From: PALSA-188 sp963720075
GTDB taxonomy: Bacteria > Acidobacteriota > Terriglobia > Terriglobales > Acidobacteriaceae
DNA length: 64,000 nt
Direction of reading: 5' to 3'
Assembly: GCA_963720075.1 (NCBI GenBank)
Contig: CAVREG010000006.1
Span: forward strand, 1-64,000
The translations under genes were made by a program, and so were the position numbers. Below the pieces are notes generated by a model. The model was not told the origin of the DNA. It was given only the letters and a program-made list of their open reading frames with translations, and ran no database searches. This document shows, in pieces, positions 8,894-19,300 of this stretch (its first letter is position 1; each line of letters starts with the position of its first letter).

Positions 8894-11800
8894 ATATGAA
8901 AGGCATGGCAAAAGCAGCAGGGACGGGACTGCTGGTGCTGACCATGCTGACAGCGTTGGCGCAATCGCAGGAAAGAACTCTCTGGAAGATCGGATCATTC
9001 GATAAGTCCTCAGGCGAATTCAAGAGCCAGGGTATTGACTACGCAGATCCGAAAAGTGATCTCGTATTTGTGGTGGGTCAAAGCGACGATCGGGACTGGT
9101 ATCGCTTTCAGCCAGGACCCGCCAATGGCATGACCGGCGCGCGTTTGCACCCATTCAAAATAAGATTTTCGCTGCCAAACGTTCCGCGCGGGGTGTATCG
9201 CCTGAAGATTGCTATTTTGTATGAGACGCCGCGTCTGTCGTTCCTGATGCTCGGCGTGAACGGGCATTCCGGATACTTCTATTTTCACCCCAAACTTGAT
9301 TTCCACGCGGGCGATTGGGAAGGCACGTTTGTTCCCCAGACTTCAACGGACGAAAAGACGATTGACATTCCCGCCGATTGGCTCCGGCAAGGTGAAAACG
9401 AGTTTGTTCTGACTGCGATAGACGATCCGGCGACAGCGCAGACATCGCTCGGCGCAATCGCCCCCGGACACAGCGGACTGGTATACGACGCACTCGAATT
9501 CGTTCAGGACGACGCAGGGCAATACCAGACCAATGCGTTCTCAGCTCGAATTGAGCCGACGATCTTCTATCGCGAGACAGTAGCGGGAATGCGAGAGGTT
9601 GTAGATGTTTTCATCCGTGCCTCCAGGCTGCCAAAGAGTGGATCCGGGGAACTTCGACTTGGCGGACATTCGTTCAGCAGGCCGTTCACAACACGGAGTG
9701 ATTTTGGTGAGCAGCGGCTGGAATTTGCAGTTCCCGAATGGACCGGTGCCTCCGAAGCTTCGGTCCACATGGGCGATTTCTCCACGCCTCCCTCTACGAT
9801 CGAGCCTGCCAAAAAGTGGACCATCGCCATCATCCCGCACGAGCATCTCGACATCGGATTCACGGATTATCCGGCCAAGGTAGCGGAACTACATTCGCAA
9901 TCAATCGATGCGGCGATGGATCTGATAAAAAGGGTACCGGACTTTCGATGGACGCTCGATGGAAGCTGGGTTGCCGAACAATATCTGAATGGCCGTACCT
10001 CGCAGGCACGAGAGCAGTTTCTCCAACACGTTCGCAATGGAAGCATTGTCATCCCGCCGGAATTCGCCAATGAACATACCGGAAACGCATCGTGGGAAGG
10101 CCTTGCCCGATCGCTCTACGATCAACATCATCTCGCGCGAGAATACAAGTTGCCGGCTGCGGATGCGGCGCAAATTGTTGATGTCCCTTCTTACACCTGG
10201 GGCTATAGTTCGGTTTTGCACGATGCGGGAATTAAGTACTTGATCGCAGCGAGCAATAGTTGGCGCGCTCCGGTCATGCTGCTCGGGAAGTGGAATGAGA
10301 AGTCGCCATTTTACTGGGAAGGCCCCGACGGCGGCCGGATTATGATGTGGTACTCGCGGGCGTACCTGCAAGCCCACACCCTCTTCGGCAGCCCCTGGCG
10401 AATGGAATCCATTCGAGACGCATTGCCGATTTTTCTGCAAGCCTATACCCGTCCGGATTACACCGCCGACACCGCCATCATCTTTGGCACCCAACTGGAG
10501 AATACGCCGCTCGCGAAGGAGCAGAGCGAAATCGTCTCCACATTCAACCATGAATACGCGTGGCCCAGACTTGAATTCTCCACGGTTCATTCTGCGATGC
10601 AACAAATCGAGCACGAGTGGAAAGGCGAAATTCCCGTGGTTCGTGGGGACTTCGGGCCTTATTGGGAGGACGGATATGGTTCCGATGCCGCCCACACGGC
10701 AATTCACCGCGAAAACCAGCATCGTATTGTCACGGCGGAAATCCTGGGATCTGCTGTCTCCGCGATCAATCCGCGAGTGCGTCCGGACAAGTCAATGCTC
10801 GATGATGCGTGGCGAAACGAGCTTCTCTTCGACGAGCACACATGGACCTATGTTGGGGCTACAACGCAGCCTGAGCACCACCAGACCGAAGATCAACTTG
10901 CGCTCAAGGAAGCTCGAGTAACTCGCGCGCACAATGACATCAGCGAATCCATTCAGCGCGGGTGGGCACAGCTTGAAGCGCTGGTAAAGCCGAAGGACAA
11001 TTCGATCGCTGTCTTTAATTCACTGAACTGGCCGCGGGACGGCTTCGTCGAAACCGATCTGCCTGAGGGTACGACACTTGTGGACCCTTCGACGGGATCC
11101 GAGGTTCCACTCCAGATACTCTGGAAGGGCAAAGGCATTTCGCTCCCGGGATTCGGACCAGTCAATCTTCGAGTTCGCTTCCTGGCTGCCGCCGTGCCTG
11201 CAGTTGGATACAAGCTTTACTGGATCAGGCCCGCCAAGGCGAAAGACTCCTCCAATTCTGAGGAAATCACCGGGAATACTTTCGAAAACCAGTTCTACCG
11301 GATTACTCTCGATGTATCTTCCGGCTCGATCGCAAGCATCTTCGACAAACAACTGGGGCGTGAGCTGGTGGATGCGTCGAGCCCGTACAAATTTGGCGAG
11401 TATCTGTACGTGACCGGTGGAGATGACTACCCCAATAACTCACTGTACCGGTTTGGAGCCGGCCTAAAGCCGCCCGACTTGACGGTTCATCCGGCACAAT
11501 CGGGTAAGATCGTCTCCGCGAAGAAAACACCGATTGGGATCGTCGTTACGTTAACTTCGTCGGCTCCGAACACGCCCTCGGTTCAAACCGAGATATTGCT
11601 CCCCGACTCCGAAAAGAAAATTCTGATTAGCTACCGCTTGCACAAGGACCGCGTGCTGACGCGGGAGTCGGCGTACATTGCATTTCCTTTTGCCGTCGCG
11701 AATCCCGAGTTTGCTTATGGATCCCAGTCCGCATGGATCAACCCAACGAAAGACGAACTTGCAGGAGGCAGCCGGGAATGGTATCTGCCCACGACCTGGG

Positions 11801-12417
11801 CTTCAGTCTACGATCCGCACGAGGCTGCTGCCGTCGTTCCGCTGGATGCTCCCCTAATGGCCTTTGGAGATATTGTTCGTGGCAGTTGGCCGACGGTGTT
11901 CAAGCCGAAGAGCAGCACCATGTTTTCCTGGCTCATGAACAATTATTGGGGCACCAATTTCCCAGCGTGGCAGGGCGGCGACTTTACCTTCCGCTACGCC
12001 ATCACCAGCAGTCCACAGTTCAATCCCCAATTTCTGACGCGTTTCGGATGGGATGCGTTGACGCCCCTGGAGCGCGATGACGTCTCCGCTTCACAGGATA
12101 CTTCCGTACTTCCGAATCGAGAGGCAAGCTTGCTTGAGATCTCGAATCCCAACGTAAACCTTTTGACGTGGAAACGCGCCGAGGACGGCGATGGAACGAT
12201 TCTGCGGTTACAGGAAGCAGCCGGCGAATCATCCGACGTCACGATTCGCAGCCGGTATCTGGCATTTGAGCGCGCGTGGAGTTGCGACCTGCTTGAAGAA
12301 AATCAGGCCGAGATCAAACCCACGGATGAAAATCTCAGCATTCCGATCCGGCCATTCCAGGTCCTCACGCTCAGGATCCGCACGGCACCGCGTGTAGCGC
12401 GAGGGGACGTCCAATGA
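8887..12417 (+). CDS. Secreted GH38-like alpha-mannosidase family protein with N-terminal beta-sandwich
   Basis: A 1176-residue exported protein. The start at 8887 overlaps the previous stop (ATG at 8896 is also possible) and yields a signal peptide ending near LAQSQ. Residues 30-210 form a beta-sandwich resembling the carbohydrate-binding domain III of polysaccharide lyase family 4 (WKIGSFDKSSGEF, PNVPRGVYRLKIAI). From about 310 comes a GH38 catalytic domain starting at HEHLDIGFTD (His318, His320, Asp322), then WTLDGSWVAEQYL, and GDFGPYWEDG further on. From about 700 the GH38 C-terminal beta domains follow. The loop that carries the nucleophile Asp in known GH38 enzymes (WxxDPFGHS) reads SYTWGYSS here (435-442), so the mechanism or substrate may differ. 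Likely role: cleavage of an alpha-linked glycan in the periplasm. Confidence 0.75.
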   Translation: MVNMKGMAKAAGTGLLVLTMLTALAQSQERTLWKIGSFDKSSGEFKSQGIDYADPKSDLVFVVGQSDDRDWYRFQPGPANGMTGARLHPFKIRFSLPNVPRGVYRLKIAILYETPRLSFLMLGVNGHSGYFYFHPKLDFHAGDWEGTFVPQTSTDEKTIDIPADWLRQGENEFVLTAIDDPATAQTSLGAIAPGHSGLVYDALEFVQDDAGQYQTNAFSARIEPTIFYRETVAGMREVVDVFIRASRLPKSGSGELRLGGHSFSRPFTTRSDFGEQRLEFAVPEWTGASEASVHMGDFSTPPSTIEPAKKWTIAIIPHEHLDIGFTDYPAKVAELHSQSIDAAMDLIKRVPDFRWTLDGSWVAEQYLNGRTSQAREQFLQHVRNGSIVIPPEFANEHTGNASWEGLARSLYDQHHLAREYKLPAADAAQIVDVPSYTWGYSSVLHDAGIKYLIAASNSWRAPVMLLGKWNEKSPFYWEGPDGGRIMMWYSRAYLQAHTLFGSPWRMESIRDALPIFLQAYTRPDYTADTAIIFGTQLENTPLAKEQSEIVSTFNHEYAWPRLEFSTVHSAMQQIEHEWKGEIPVVRGDFGPYWEDGYGSDAAHTAIHRENQHRIVTAEILGSAVSAINPRVRPDKSMLDDAWRNELLFDEHTWTYVGATTQPEHHQTEDQLALKEARVTRAHNDISESIQRGWAQLEALVKPKDNSIAVFNSLNWPRDGFVETDLPEGTTLVDPSTGSEVPLQILWKGKGISLPGFGPVNLRVRFLAAAVPAVGYKLYWIRPAKAKDSSNSEEITGNTFENQFYRITLDVSSGSIASIFDKQLGRELVDASSPYKFGEYLYVTGGDDYPNNSLYRFGAGLKPPDLTVHPAQSGKIVSAKKTPIGIVVTLTSSAPNTPSVQTEILLPDSEKKILISYRLHKDRVLTRESAYIAFPFAVANPEFAYGSQSAWINPTKDELAGGSREWYLPTTWASVYDPHEAAAVVPLDAPLMAFGDIVRGSWPTVFKPKSSTMFSWLMNNYWGTNFPAWQGGDFTFRYAITSSPQFNPQFLTRFGWDALTPLERDDVSASQDTSVLPNREASLLEISNPNVNLLTWKRAEDGDGTILRLQEAAGESSDVTIRSRYLAFERAWSCDLLEENQAEIKPTDENLSIPIRPFQVLTLRIRTAPRVARGDVQ

Positions 12418-13232
12418 ACATTGACCTCAAGAATAAAGTCGCTATTGTGACGGGCGGGGCCATGGGTATTGGCGAAGCCACAGTTCGAAAACTCGCCGCG
12501 TGCGGGGCATCCGTGGCCATCTTCGACGTTGACCGTGACGCGGGAGAGAAGAGCGCCGCCTTGATCGCGAAGACCGGCGCAGCATGCGCTTTCTTTCCGT
12601 GCAACATCAGCGTCGGCGCGGAAATCTCTCAAGCCGTGGACGCCGCTGTCCGCCAGTACGGTGGCATTGACATACTGGTGAGCAACGCAGGCATTCAGCT
12701 CTACGGCGACGTGGTAACGACTGCGGAAGAAGATTGGGACAGGCTGATGGGGATTAACCTGAAGGGTTGTTTCCTGGTATCGAAATTCGTTGTTCCCCAC
12801 ATGCTCAAACGCGGCGGCGGCGCTATCGTAATCGTAGGTTCGGTGCAAAGCCTTTCGGCAATGAGCAATTCGGTGGCCTATGTCACCTCCAAGCACGGTC
12901 TGCTCGGGCTCACGCGCGCAATGGCTTTGGACTATGCGAAAAAGGGGATTCGCGTAAATTGCGTGTGCCCCGGCGCAGTGGATACTCCCATGCTTCGCTG
13001 GGCAGCCAGCCTTGATCCCGATCCGGAGGCGGTAATCCGCACTTGCGACCGCATGCATCCCATGGGACGGATCGGTAAACCGGAAGAGGTTGCCAACTCG
13101 ATCGTTTATCTGGCATCGCCAATGGCTTCCTTTATTACTGGCGCTGCCCTCGTCGTGGATGGAGGTATGCTCGTGCCAGCGGGTGGTATGGGCTTTCAAG
13201 AGGGTGGCACAGGGGCGGCGACTCACGAATGA
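12414..13232 (+). CDS. SDR-family sugar/alcohol dehydrogenase
   Basis: A 272-residue classical short-chain dehydrogenase overlapping the GH38-like gene by 4 nt (ATGA). The cofactor loop is TGGAMGIG, with Asp38 in IFDVDRDAG favouring NAD. NAG (SNAGIQLYG), the catalytic Ser in IVGSVQS and Tyr-x3-Lys in AYVTSKHG are all present, as is the CPGAVDTPM loop. In an operon with a lactonase and an aldonate dehydratase, the simplest role is oxidation of an aldose to its lactone, the first step of a non-phosphorylative pathway such as those for fucose, rhamnose or arabinose. The identity of the sugar is inference. Confidence 0.8.
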   Translation: MNIDLKNKVAIVTGGAMGIGEATVRKLAACGASVAIFDVDRDAGEKSAALIAKTGAACAFFPCNISVGAEISQAVDAAVRQYGGIDILVSNAGIQLYGDVVTTAEEDWDRLMGINLKGCFLVSKFVVPHMLKRGGGAIVIVGSVQSLSAMSNSVAYVTSKHGLLGLTRAMALDYAKKGIRVNCVCPGAVDTPMLRWAASLDPDPEAVIRTCDRMHPMGRIGKPEEVANSIVYLASPMASFITGAALVVDGGMLVPAGGMGFQEGGTGAATHE

Positions 13233-13303
13233 AACTCCAGGGCAAGAAAGCGATGCACCTGGTTCCACCCGAAAGGGGATTTGACGGAGGTTTGAGTCTC
13301 TGA

Positions 13304-14455
13304 ATGGCGCGCCGCGAAGCCGATGTCGTTGAGTGGAAGAATCGCCGCGCATACCGCTTATCGAATGGCAGAGTCGAGTTAACAGTACTGGCTGGAGGCG
13401 GCCACATTGCAGATTTTCGTCTCTGCGGCTCGCCTTTCAACTTGCTCTGGGAAGCGCCGTGGCAAACTATCGAGCCGCAAGTATTCTCCCCGCACGAACA
13501 CGCCGCAATTTACGGAGATGCGCCCGTTGGGAAGTTCCTCTCTGGCTTCACCGGGCACGCTCTGGCGCTCGGATACTTCGGCATGCCCTCTGCCGCCGAG
13601 TCCGCGCTAGAGCTGCCTCTGCACGGAGAGGCCGCAAGTGCCGAGTGGAGAATCGCTCCCATCGAAGACAACGAGCGCCACGATTGTTGTGTATCGCTGG
13701 CGCTGGAGGTTGCGCTTCCCGTATCCAAACTGCACTTTCGACGCGAGATTGCTCTGCGCCCGGATGCCCTTGTTGTCTCCATCACAGAGGTGGTGACGAA
13801 CCGTAGCGATCGCGAGGTTGAATTTCAATGGGTAGAACACGCAACGTTCGGTGAACCTTTGTTCACGAGCGGTGAAGCGTCCCTGTTTCTATCCGGAACT
13901 CGTGGGTTGACATGGCCCCTTGGGTATGAGGGTCACGAACTTCTTTTGGACGCTGCCGAGTATCAGTGGCCCTACGCGCCATCGGTGGATGGCGGGCGAA
14001 TCGATCTCTCGCAGGCATTCGTGCGAGATGGAACCGGGTTCGTCGCTGCCGTGCTCGCGGACCGCGATCGCGAGAACGCCTTTGTCGCAGTCCACAACAG
14101 GCGATACGGGCTGGTTGCCGGATATTCGTATGAGCGGGCTCCATTTCCGTGGATAGCTTTATGGGAGGAAAACCGCGCGCGCGGATATGCCCCGTGGCAT
14201 GGAAGAACGCGGGCTCGAGGTGTGGAGTTTGGCACAAGCCCCATGCCTCTCGGGCTCGATGAAGCTCGCGCAACCCGGAGTCTGTTCGATACGCCTGTGC
14301 TCACTTCCCTCGCCGGAGAGTCGAGAATAAAAACGCACTACCAGTTATTTCTCAGTCCCGTTCCGCCAGGGTGGAAGCAAATCAAAGATGTCAGGCCATC
14401 CGGTCACGGCCTTGTTCTCCGCGGTAATGGCGATGAAGAAATCAGGCTTGAGTAG
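13304..14455 (+). CDS. Galactose mutarotase-like (aldose epimerase fold) protein
   Basis: A 383-residue protein with the strand pattern of the aldose 1-epimerase superfamily, close to DUF4432-like members: YRLSNGRVELTVLAGGGHIA at the N-terminus, LHGEAASAEW, then a conserved-looking EFQWVEHATFGEP and WEENRARGYAPWHG. No signal peptide. A GGAGG lies about 12 nt before the ATG, and the gene is 71 bp downstream of the SDR gene on the same strand. It may speed anomer interconversion for the sugar oxidised by the SDR enzyme, or bind the sugar. It is the last gene of the + strand sugar series, since the next gene is convergent. Confidence 0.6.
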   Translation: MARREADVVEWKNRRAYRLSNGRVELTVLAGGGHIADFRLCGSPFNLLWEAPWQTIEPQVFSPHEHAAIYGDAPVGKFLSGFTGHALALGYFGMPSAAESALELPLHGEAASAEWRIAPIEDNERHDCCVSLALEVALPVSKLHFRREIALRPDALVVSITEVVTNRSDREVEFQWVEHATFGEPLFTSGEASLFLSGTRGLTWPLGYEGHELLLDAAEYQWPYAPSVDGGRIDLSQAFVRDGTGFVAAVLADRDRENAFVAVHNRRYGLVAGYSYERAPFPWIALWEENRARGYAPWHGRTRARGVEFGTSPMPLGLDEARATRSLFDTPVLTSLAGESRIKTHYQLFLSPVPPGWKQIKDVRPSGHGLVLRGNGDEEIRLE

Positions 14456-14535
14456 GCTGCGTTTCTACGGAAGCAGGCCGTGAGGAGCGCAGGGAAACGT
14501 GGACCTTTCCGAATGCTGAATTTCCTCCCGAGCTG

Positions 14536-16296
14536 CTACGGATTCGTGCGCACAAATGCCTTGATCGTGGCGCACGTCTTTCCTACAGATTCGCCATGCG
14601 GGCGAATCACATACTCACCAACCGCAGCTGGGACAATAAAAGTTTCCGCATAGTGCACCACAAACGGCGGGAATTTCCCGACCGGGCTCTCTACCACCGC
14701 CTCCCGTCCTTCACAAAGGTTGAGGACATTGACGCCGCCTCCGGTCGAGTGCGGAGCAGGCCCAGTGAACCAGCGCCGCCGCGTCTCGATGAATTCACGT
14801 TCGTGCAGACCAGTGCGCTCTTCACGCCAGCCGTCACCTTCGGCGACTGGCTTGATCGCATTCACCAGGTTCTTCTCGACCCAGCAGGTTGTGCGGTCCC
14901 ATTGAATGTTTCGAAATCCGTGTTCGAGATGGATCGGGCGCGGGATGCCGTCCAATCCAAGGCGCCCCCAATCCCACATTTTGAATGTGAAAATGTATGG
15001 CGTCGCGCTGATTTCGAGAACCATGCTGTTCTTGCCGGAACAGTGAGGAGTTCCTGCGGGAATCAAGAAGTGATCGTGTTTCCTGGCCGTAAAGCGATTG
15101 ACGTATTTGTCCGCATCAAATTGAATCGCACCTTCCTGCGCCTGGCGCAGCTCCCCGGTCATCTGTGTGCGATCCACATTCTCTTTCAACCCGAGATATA
15201 CGCAGCCCTCTTCAGTCGCATCCAGAAGGTAGTAGCTTTCATCCTGCGTATAGTTCATCCCAAATTGTTGCTGGATGTATTCGGTGAGCGGGTGAACCTG
15301 AAAAGAGAGATTGCCGCCATCCATCGTGTCGAGAAAATCAAATCGAATGGGGAACTCGGTTCCGAAACGTGCGTGTACCGCTTCGCCGAGAAGTTCGTGC
15401 GGATGCTGAAATACTAGATTGACCGACGGGATCTCGAGCTTAACATCGCCAAAGCCAAGCAAGAGGCTGTTCTCTTCCGGCACACAATCGAAGCACCACG
15501 CGTAGTTTTCCGCGTCGAGTGGCAGGTCACACACCTTCTTCATCCATTGCCCGCCCCATGGCCCCGGATCGAAGAAAGGCGCCACGCGAAATGGCCGGTG
15601 GGCGGCAGTCTTCAGCCCCTGAGCCAGTTGGCTGCCGGTTATCATCTTGGGGAGGTCGCGCTGATTGGTGTCGAGCAGGAAATCAATTCGCGGAAGCAGC
15701 GCCCTTTTCACACGATCGGCAACACGCCAATCTACAAAATAGGCGCGCTTGTACTTCAATTGCGGACGATCCGCGCAATTCTGCAACCCAAGGTTTGGAA
15801 TCTCGTCGGCGCGCTGGCGCTGCTGGATCTCCCACCTTGCCATGTCGCAGTAAACCAGCAGGTCCCAGTCTTCCGCGAGAAGAGTGGCGCCCGTGCCGAT
15901 GACCAGCACCAAACCTGACGCCTGGCTTAAACGGATTCGTTGTTTGGCCAGCCTGCTCTCGTCCAGAAATTCGGAGAGCTCATACTTGCCCATGAAAGCG
16001 AAAACCGGATCGTCGCCGAGATCCCGCGCGCACAGCGACCGGATGGAGTTTTCGGGCAAATAACATTCCTTTGCCCGTATCAACGACTGCGGTTCCAGAA
16101 GCCGGACCAACTGCTTTTCAATCTCATTCTCGAAACACCCGGGATAGCACTCGACGCAAATTACAAAACGACCAGGGCTCACGCCAGCTTTGATACGCTG
16201 GGCAATGGCTTGCCACCCAACATCACAGCTGTCGCGCGAGTCAGAGACAGGCACGATGGGGTACTTATCGTAGTTGGAGACGTATGGCTTCGACAT
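14536..16296 (-). CDS. Class I mannose-6-phosphate isomerase with N-terminal extension
   Basis: A 586-residue protein. The C-terminal two-thirds is a cupin class I phosphomannose isomerase: a zinc-site LSFQVHPLTEY, DESYYLLDATEEG, HDHFLIPAGTPHCSG and later PPFVVHYAETFIVPAAVGEY. It interconverts mannose 6-phosphate and fructose 6-phosphate. The first 190 residues are an extra domain (YDKYPIVPVSDS, IAQRIKAG, FVICVECYPGCFENEI, VIGTGATLL) with a nucleoside/uridine-kinase-like alpha/beta pattern; I recall similar long isomerases elsewhere. It lies downstream of the TonB receptor on the same strand with an 80-bp gap, suggesting that the imported glycan contains mannose. Confidence 0.75.
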   Translation of the reverse strand: MSKPYVSNYDKYPIVPVSDSRDSCDVGWQAIAQRIKAGVSPGRFVICVECYPGCFENEIEKQLVRLLEPQSLIRAKECYLPENSIRSLCARDLGDDPVFAFMGKYELSEFLDESRLAKQRIRLSQASGLVLVIGTGATLLAEDWDLLVYCDMARWEIQQRQRADEIPNLGLQNCADRPQLKYKRAYFVDWRVADRVKRALLPRIDFLLDTNQRDLPKMITGSQLAQGLKTAAHRPFRVAPFFDPGPWGGQWMKKVCDLPLDAENYAWCFDCVPEENSLLLGFGDVKLEIPSVNLVFQHPHELLGEAVHARFGTEFPIRFDFLDTMDGGNLSFQVHPLTEYIQQQFGMNYTQDESYYLLDATEEGCVYLGLKENVDRTQMTGELRQAQEGAIQFDADKYVNRFTARKHDHFLIPAGTPHCSGKNSMVLEISATPYIFTFKMWDWGRLGLDGIPRPIHLEHGFRNIQWDRTTCWVEKNLVNAIKPVAEGDGWREERTGLHEREFIETRRRWFTGPAPHSTGGGVNVLNLCEGREAVVESPVGKFPPFVVHYAETFIVPAAVGEYVIRPHGESVGKTCATIKAFVRTNP

Positions 16297-16376
16297 TTCC
16301 CCTCGGACTTGTATCGGTCCTGAAAATATGGCGGCAACGATTCATGATTGCCGCCGTGGTTGGGAATCGAGAGCTA

Positions 16377-19300
16377 TCAGAAAATCAGCTTCAGAGAAAA
16401 TTGCACTTGGCGCGCCGTCCCGCCCCCGATCTGAGTTCCGTTCGCGTCGGCAATGGTTTGGCCAACGCGCCCGAAATTGCTGTTTCTCACGCAGCCGGCT
16501 GGCGTAGGAGGAGATCCCGGGGTAGGGGTAAAGGGAGTGATCGAGGTACAGATACCGCCATCGGGATTTGTGAAGTTGGGATGGTTAAAGATATTGAAAA
16601 TGTCCGCTCGGAATTGCACCTTCACATTCTCCGTAATCGAGAAGTTCTTCATCCCGGACCAGTCGAACTGGAAGTAACCCGGGGCGCGCAAGGAGTTGCG
16701 TCCAACCGTTCCAATCGTGCCCCCCGGAGTCCCGTCGTAGGTTGGCTCAATCTGGAATGCACTGCTGTTATAGCTCGAATTGGGCCAGCTATGTCCGGGA
16801 ACCAGCAGCGGCTGGCCTGCAACGTAATCCGGCCGAACCGGGTTGCCAAAGAATCCGCTGATCAGCGTGATGTTCTCGGGAAGCCCAGAACGAACCTGAA
16901 GAATGCCGGAGGTTTGCCATCCGCCCAGGGCTTCGCGCATCAACGAGCTGGAGTCTTTTAGATCCGGCAGGCTGTATACAACGCTGCCAGTGAGATTGTG
17001 CCGTACGTCCCAATCTCCGTCGCCACGATCAATGTTCGGGTTGGTGGGGTCCGAAAAACCGCTGAATACGTTCACCAGGTCGTCAATTTCATGGGACCAC
17101 GTGTAGTTGGCTTCGAGAGCAAGTTTCCCGACGTTCCTCGCCAGTTTTGCCTGAAGCGCGTTGTAAGTGGAATAGAGAGTGTCAGAATCAAGACTTTCAT
17201 TGGCGAAGCCCGCATCAGGACGAGCCGCAGTGAAGACGTTGGCGGGATTAGCGTTGAGAGCCGCGAAGTCAATGCCAGACTGCATGTGCTGGGTTTTGTT
17301 GCCCACGTAGTTGACCGTCAGAATCGTATTGTGTGCCACCTCCTGCTGAATGCCGAACAGCCAGTTTGTGGAAAGCGGGTCTCTCGGATTCTGCGGGAAC
17401 GCACTCACATTTTGTGTGCCTGCGATCAACGGAGGATTGGGGGCGGGATAGTCGATCGAAAATGGAGGGTTCGCAAAGATCGCTTGGAAGACGTTGACGT
17501 TGTAACTCGACAAAGCCGGTATGTTTGATATCAGGCCGAAGCCAAAATGCATTGGGTTATAGAACAAGCCGCCGTATCCGTGAATCACGGTTTTTGCCTT
17601 GCCAAACGGATCCCACGCAAAGCCGACGCGGGGCGCGACGTCTCCTTTCGGCGCGCTGTACGCGGGCTGAGTGGGGGGAAGAAACGCCTGCGTCGCCACG
17701 TCGAAATTCTGCTGCCGGTTTTGACCTTCACTCCATGCGGTGTTGTAGTCGTATCGCACCCCGAGGTTTAACGTCAGCCTTCGATTTACTTTCCAGTCAT
17801 CCTGCACATAGAAATCCCAATTGGAGTTCTTGATCCCGACGAAGCCCGGAAAGCCTATCTTCTGCAGGACAAAAACACCGTGGCCCAAATTGTTATTGTC
17901 AGTTACCAGATCGTTGACGCTGGCGTAGTCGTAGGTTTGTTGCGGGCGCAACCACTCGTTATTGCGGTTAATACGAATCTGCGTGCCAAATGTCAGCGTA
18001 TGGCTCGCGATCGTCTTGGCTACGTTGTCAAACACTTCAACATTCGTGAACGGAGTGACCTGGTTGAATGAATTCGGTCCGGGCAGCGAACCTAAATCGG
18101 TGAAAAAACCGTTGATCCCAGCCAGCGGAGTTGGGGTGTCGGAATTGGTATCGGAATAAAAACGGCTTACCGACACGCTGAACTCATTCAGCAAGGTGGA
18201 ACTAAAGGTGTGGGTTTCATCGAACTTCCCGTACTGAGTCCTAAGTTTCTGCGGCGATACCTGCCCTTCATTGAGGCCAAATGTGTAATTGGTCAGCGAA
18301 TCGTTGATGTTGTATCGGACAAACACCCGGTCCTTGTCCGAAATGTTGTAATCAACCCTGGCGGACCCCGTGTCCTCTCGAAGAATGTTAGGAAGAACGG
18401 CCGGATCGTAAACCATGTCAGACTGCGTCGGATCCACAGAGTCTGGGAAACCGGGATACACACACGAGGGCGGCGCAGGAATGCCGGTACAGCCAGCGGG
18501 CAGAGGTGCGAACTGAGCCAATATCGGCGCCATCGCCGGCGTCGCCGCCAGTCGTGATCGAGCGTATGCGCTCAGAGTGTGATTGAGAGCGTTGATGAGC
18601 GTAACGTGGGTGCGATCGCCCTCGTAATTTACAAAAAAGAAGAGCTTGTTCTTGATGATCGGACCGCCTAAATTGCCGCCGAACTGGTTGAGCCGTAGGG
18701 GTTGCTTCGAGGTCTCAAAGTAATCTTTCGCGTCCAGAGCGTCGTTGCGGAAGAACTCAAACAGCTCGCCGTGATAGGTATTCGATCCGGACTTCGTGAT
18801 GATGTTCATCTGTGGACCGAGGGAATGGCCATTTTCAGCGCTGTAGCCGCTATTGGAGAAGTCGATTTCTTGGACGCTGTCCACGCTCGCTCGTGTGACC
18901 CGGGCTTGCTCCTGGCCTTCGGTATCTAGAAACCCGTTAATATCCCCGCGTGTCGCACTCTGTCCATCCAGCGTAATATTCAGTCCAGTAAAGATGTTAT
19001 CCAATCCATCCACACTGCCCTGGAAAAATCCCGTCGAGGCTACCGATCCGGGCGCTACTTCCAGAAAGTCGCTGAGGTCTCTGCCATTCACCGGCAGGTT
19101 GGCGATTTGATTCGTGTCCAAAGTCGTACCCGATGTACTTGAGGAGGTGTCAACGGTCTGAAAAGTGCCCGTGACTTGGATACTCTCGCCGGCGGCAGCG
19201 ATCGCCATAGCCAGATTCACGTTCACTGTACCGCCGACGTTCAGCTTGATCTGCGCACTCTTGCTTTCCGCGAAACCGGTGGCATTGGCAGTTATGACAT

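Noticed and set aside
7847..8998. Long 383-codon minus-strand frame opposite the enolase-superfamily gene
   Set aside because: It is the mirror of a GC-rich coding gene, with no family motif or ribosome-binding site; the + strand frame has all catalytic residues of a known enzyme.
9901..10722. 273-codon minus-strand frame inside the GH38-like gene
   Set aside because: Antisense shadow with a composition unlike a protein domain; the opposite strand carries the GH38 motifs.
12303..13352. 349-codon minus-strand frame across the SDR gene
   Set aside because: Covers the SDR gene and both its borders, has no recognisable motif, and cannot coexist with the coupled GH38-SDR junction.
14596..15417. 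273-codon + strand frame opposite the mannose-6-phosphate isomerase
   Set aside because: Shadow of a well-supported minus-strand enzyme with zinc-site motifs.
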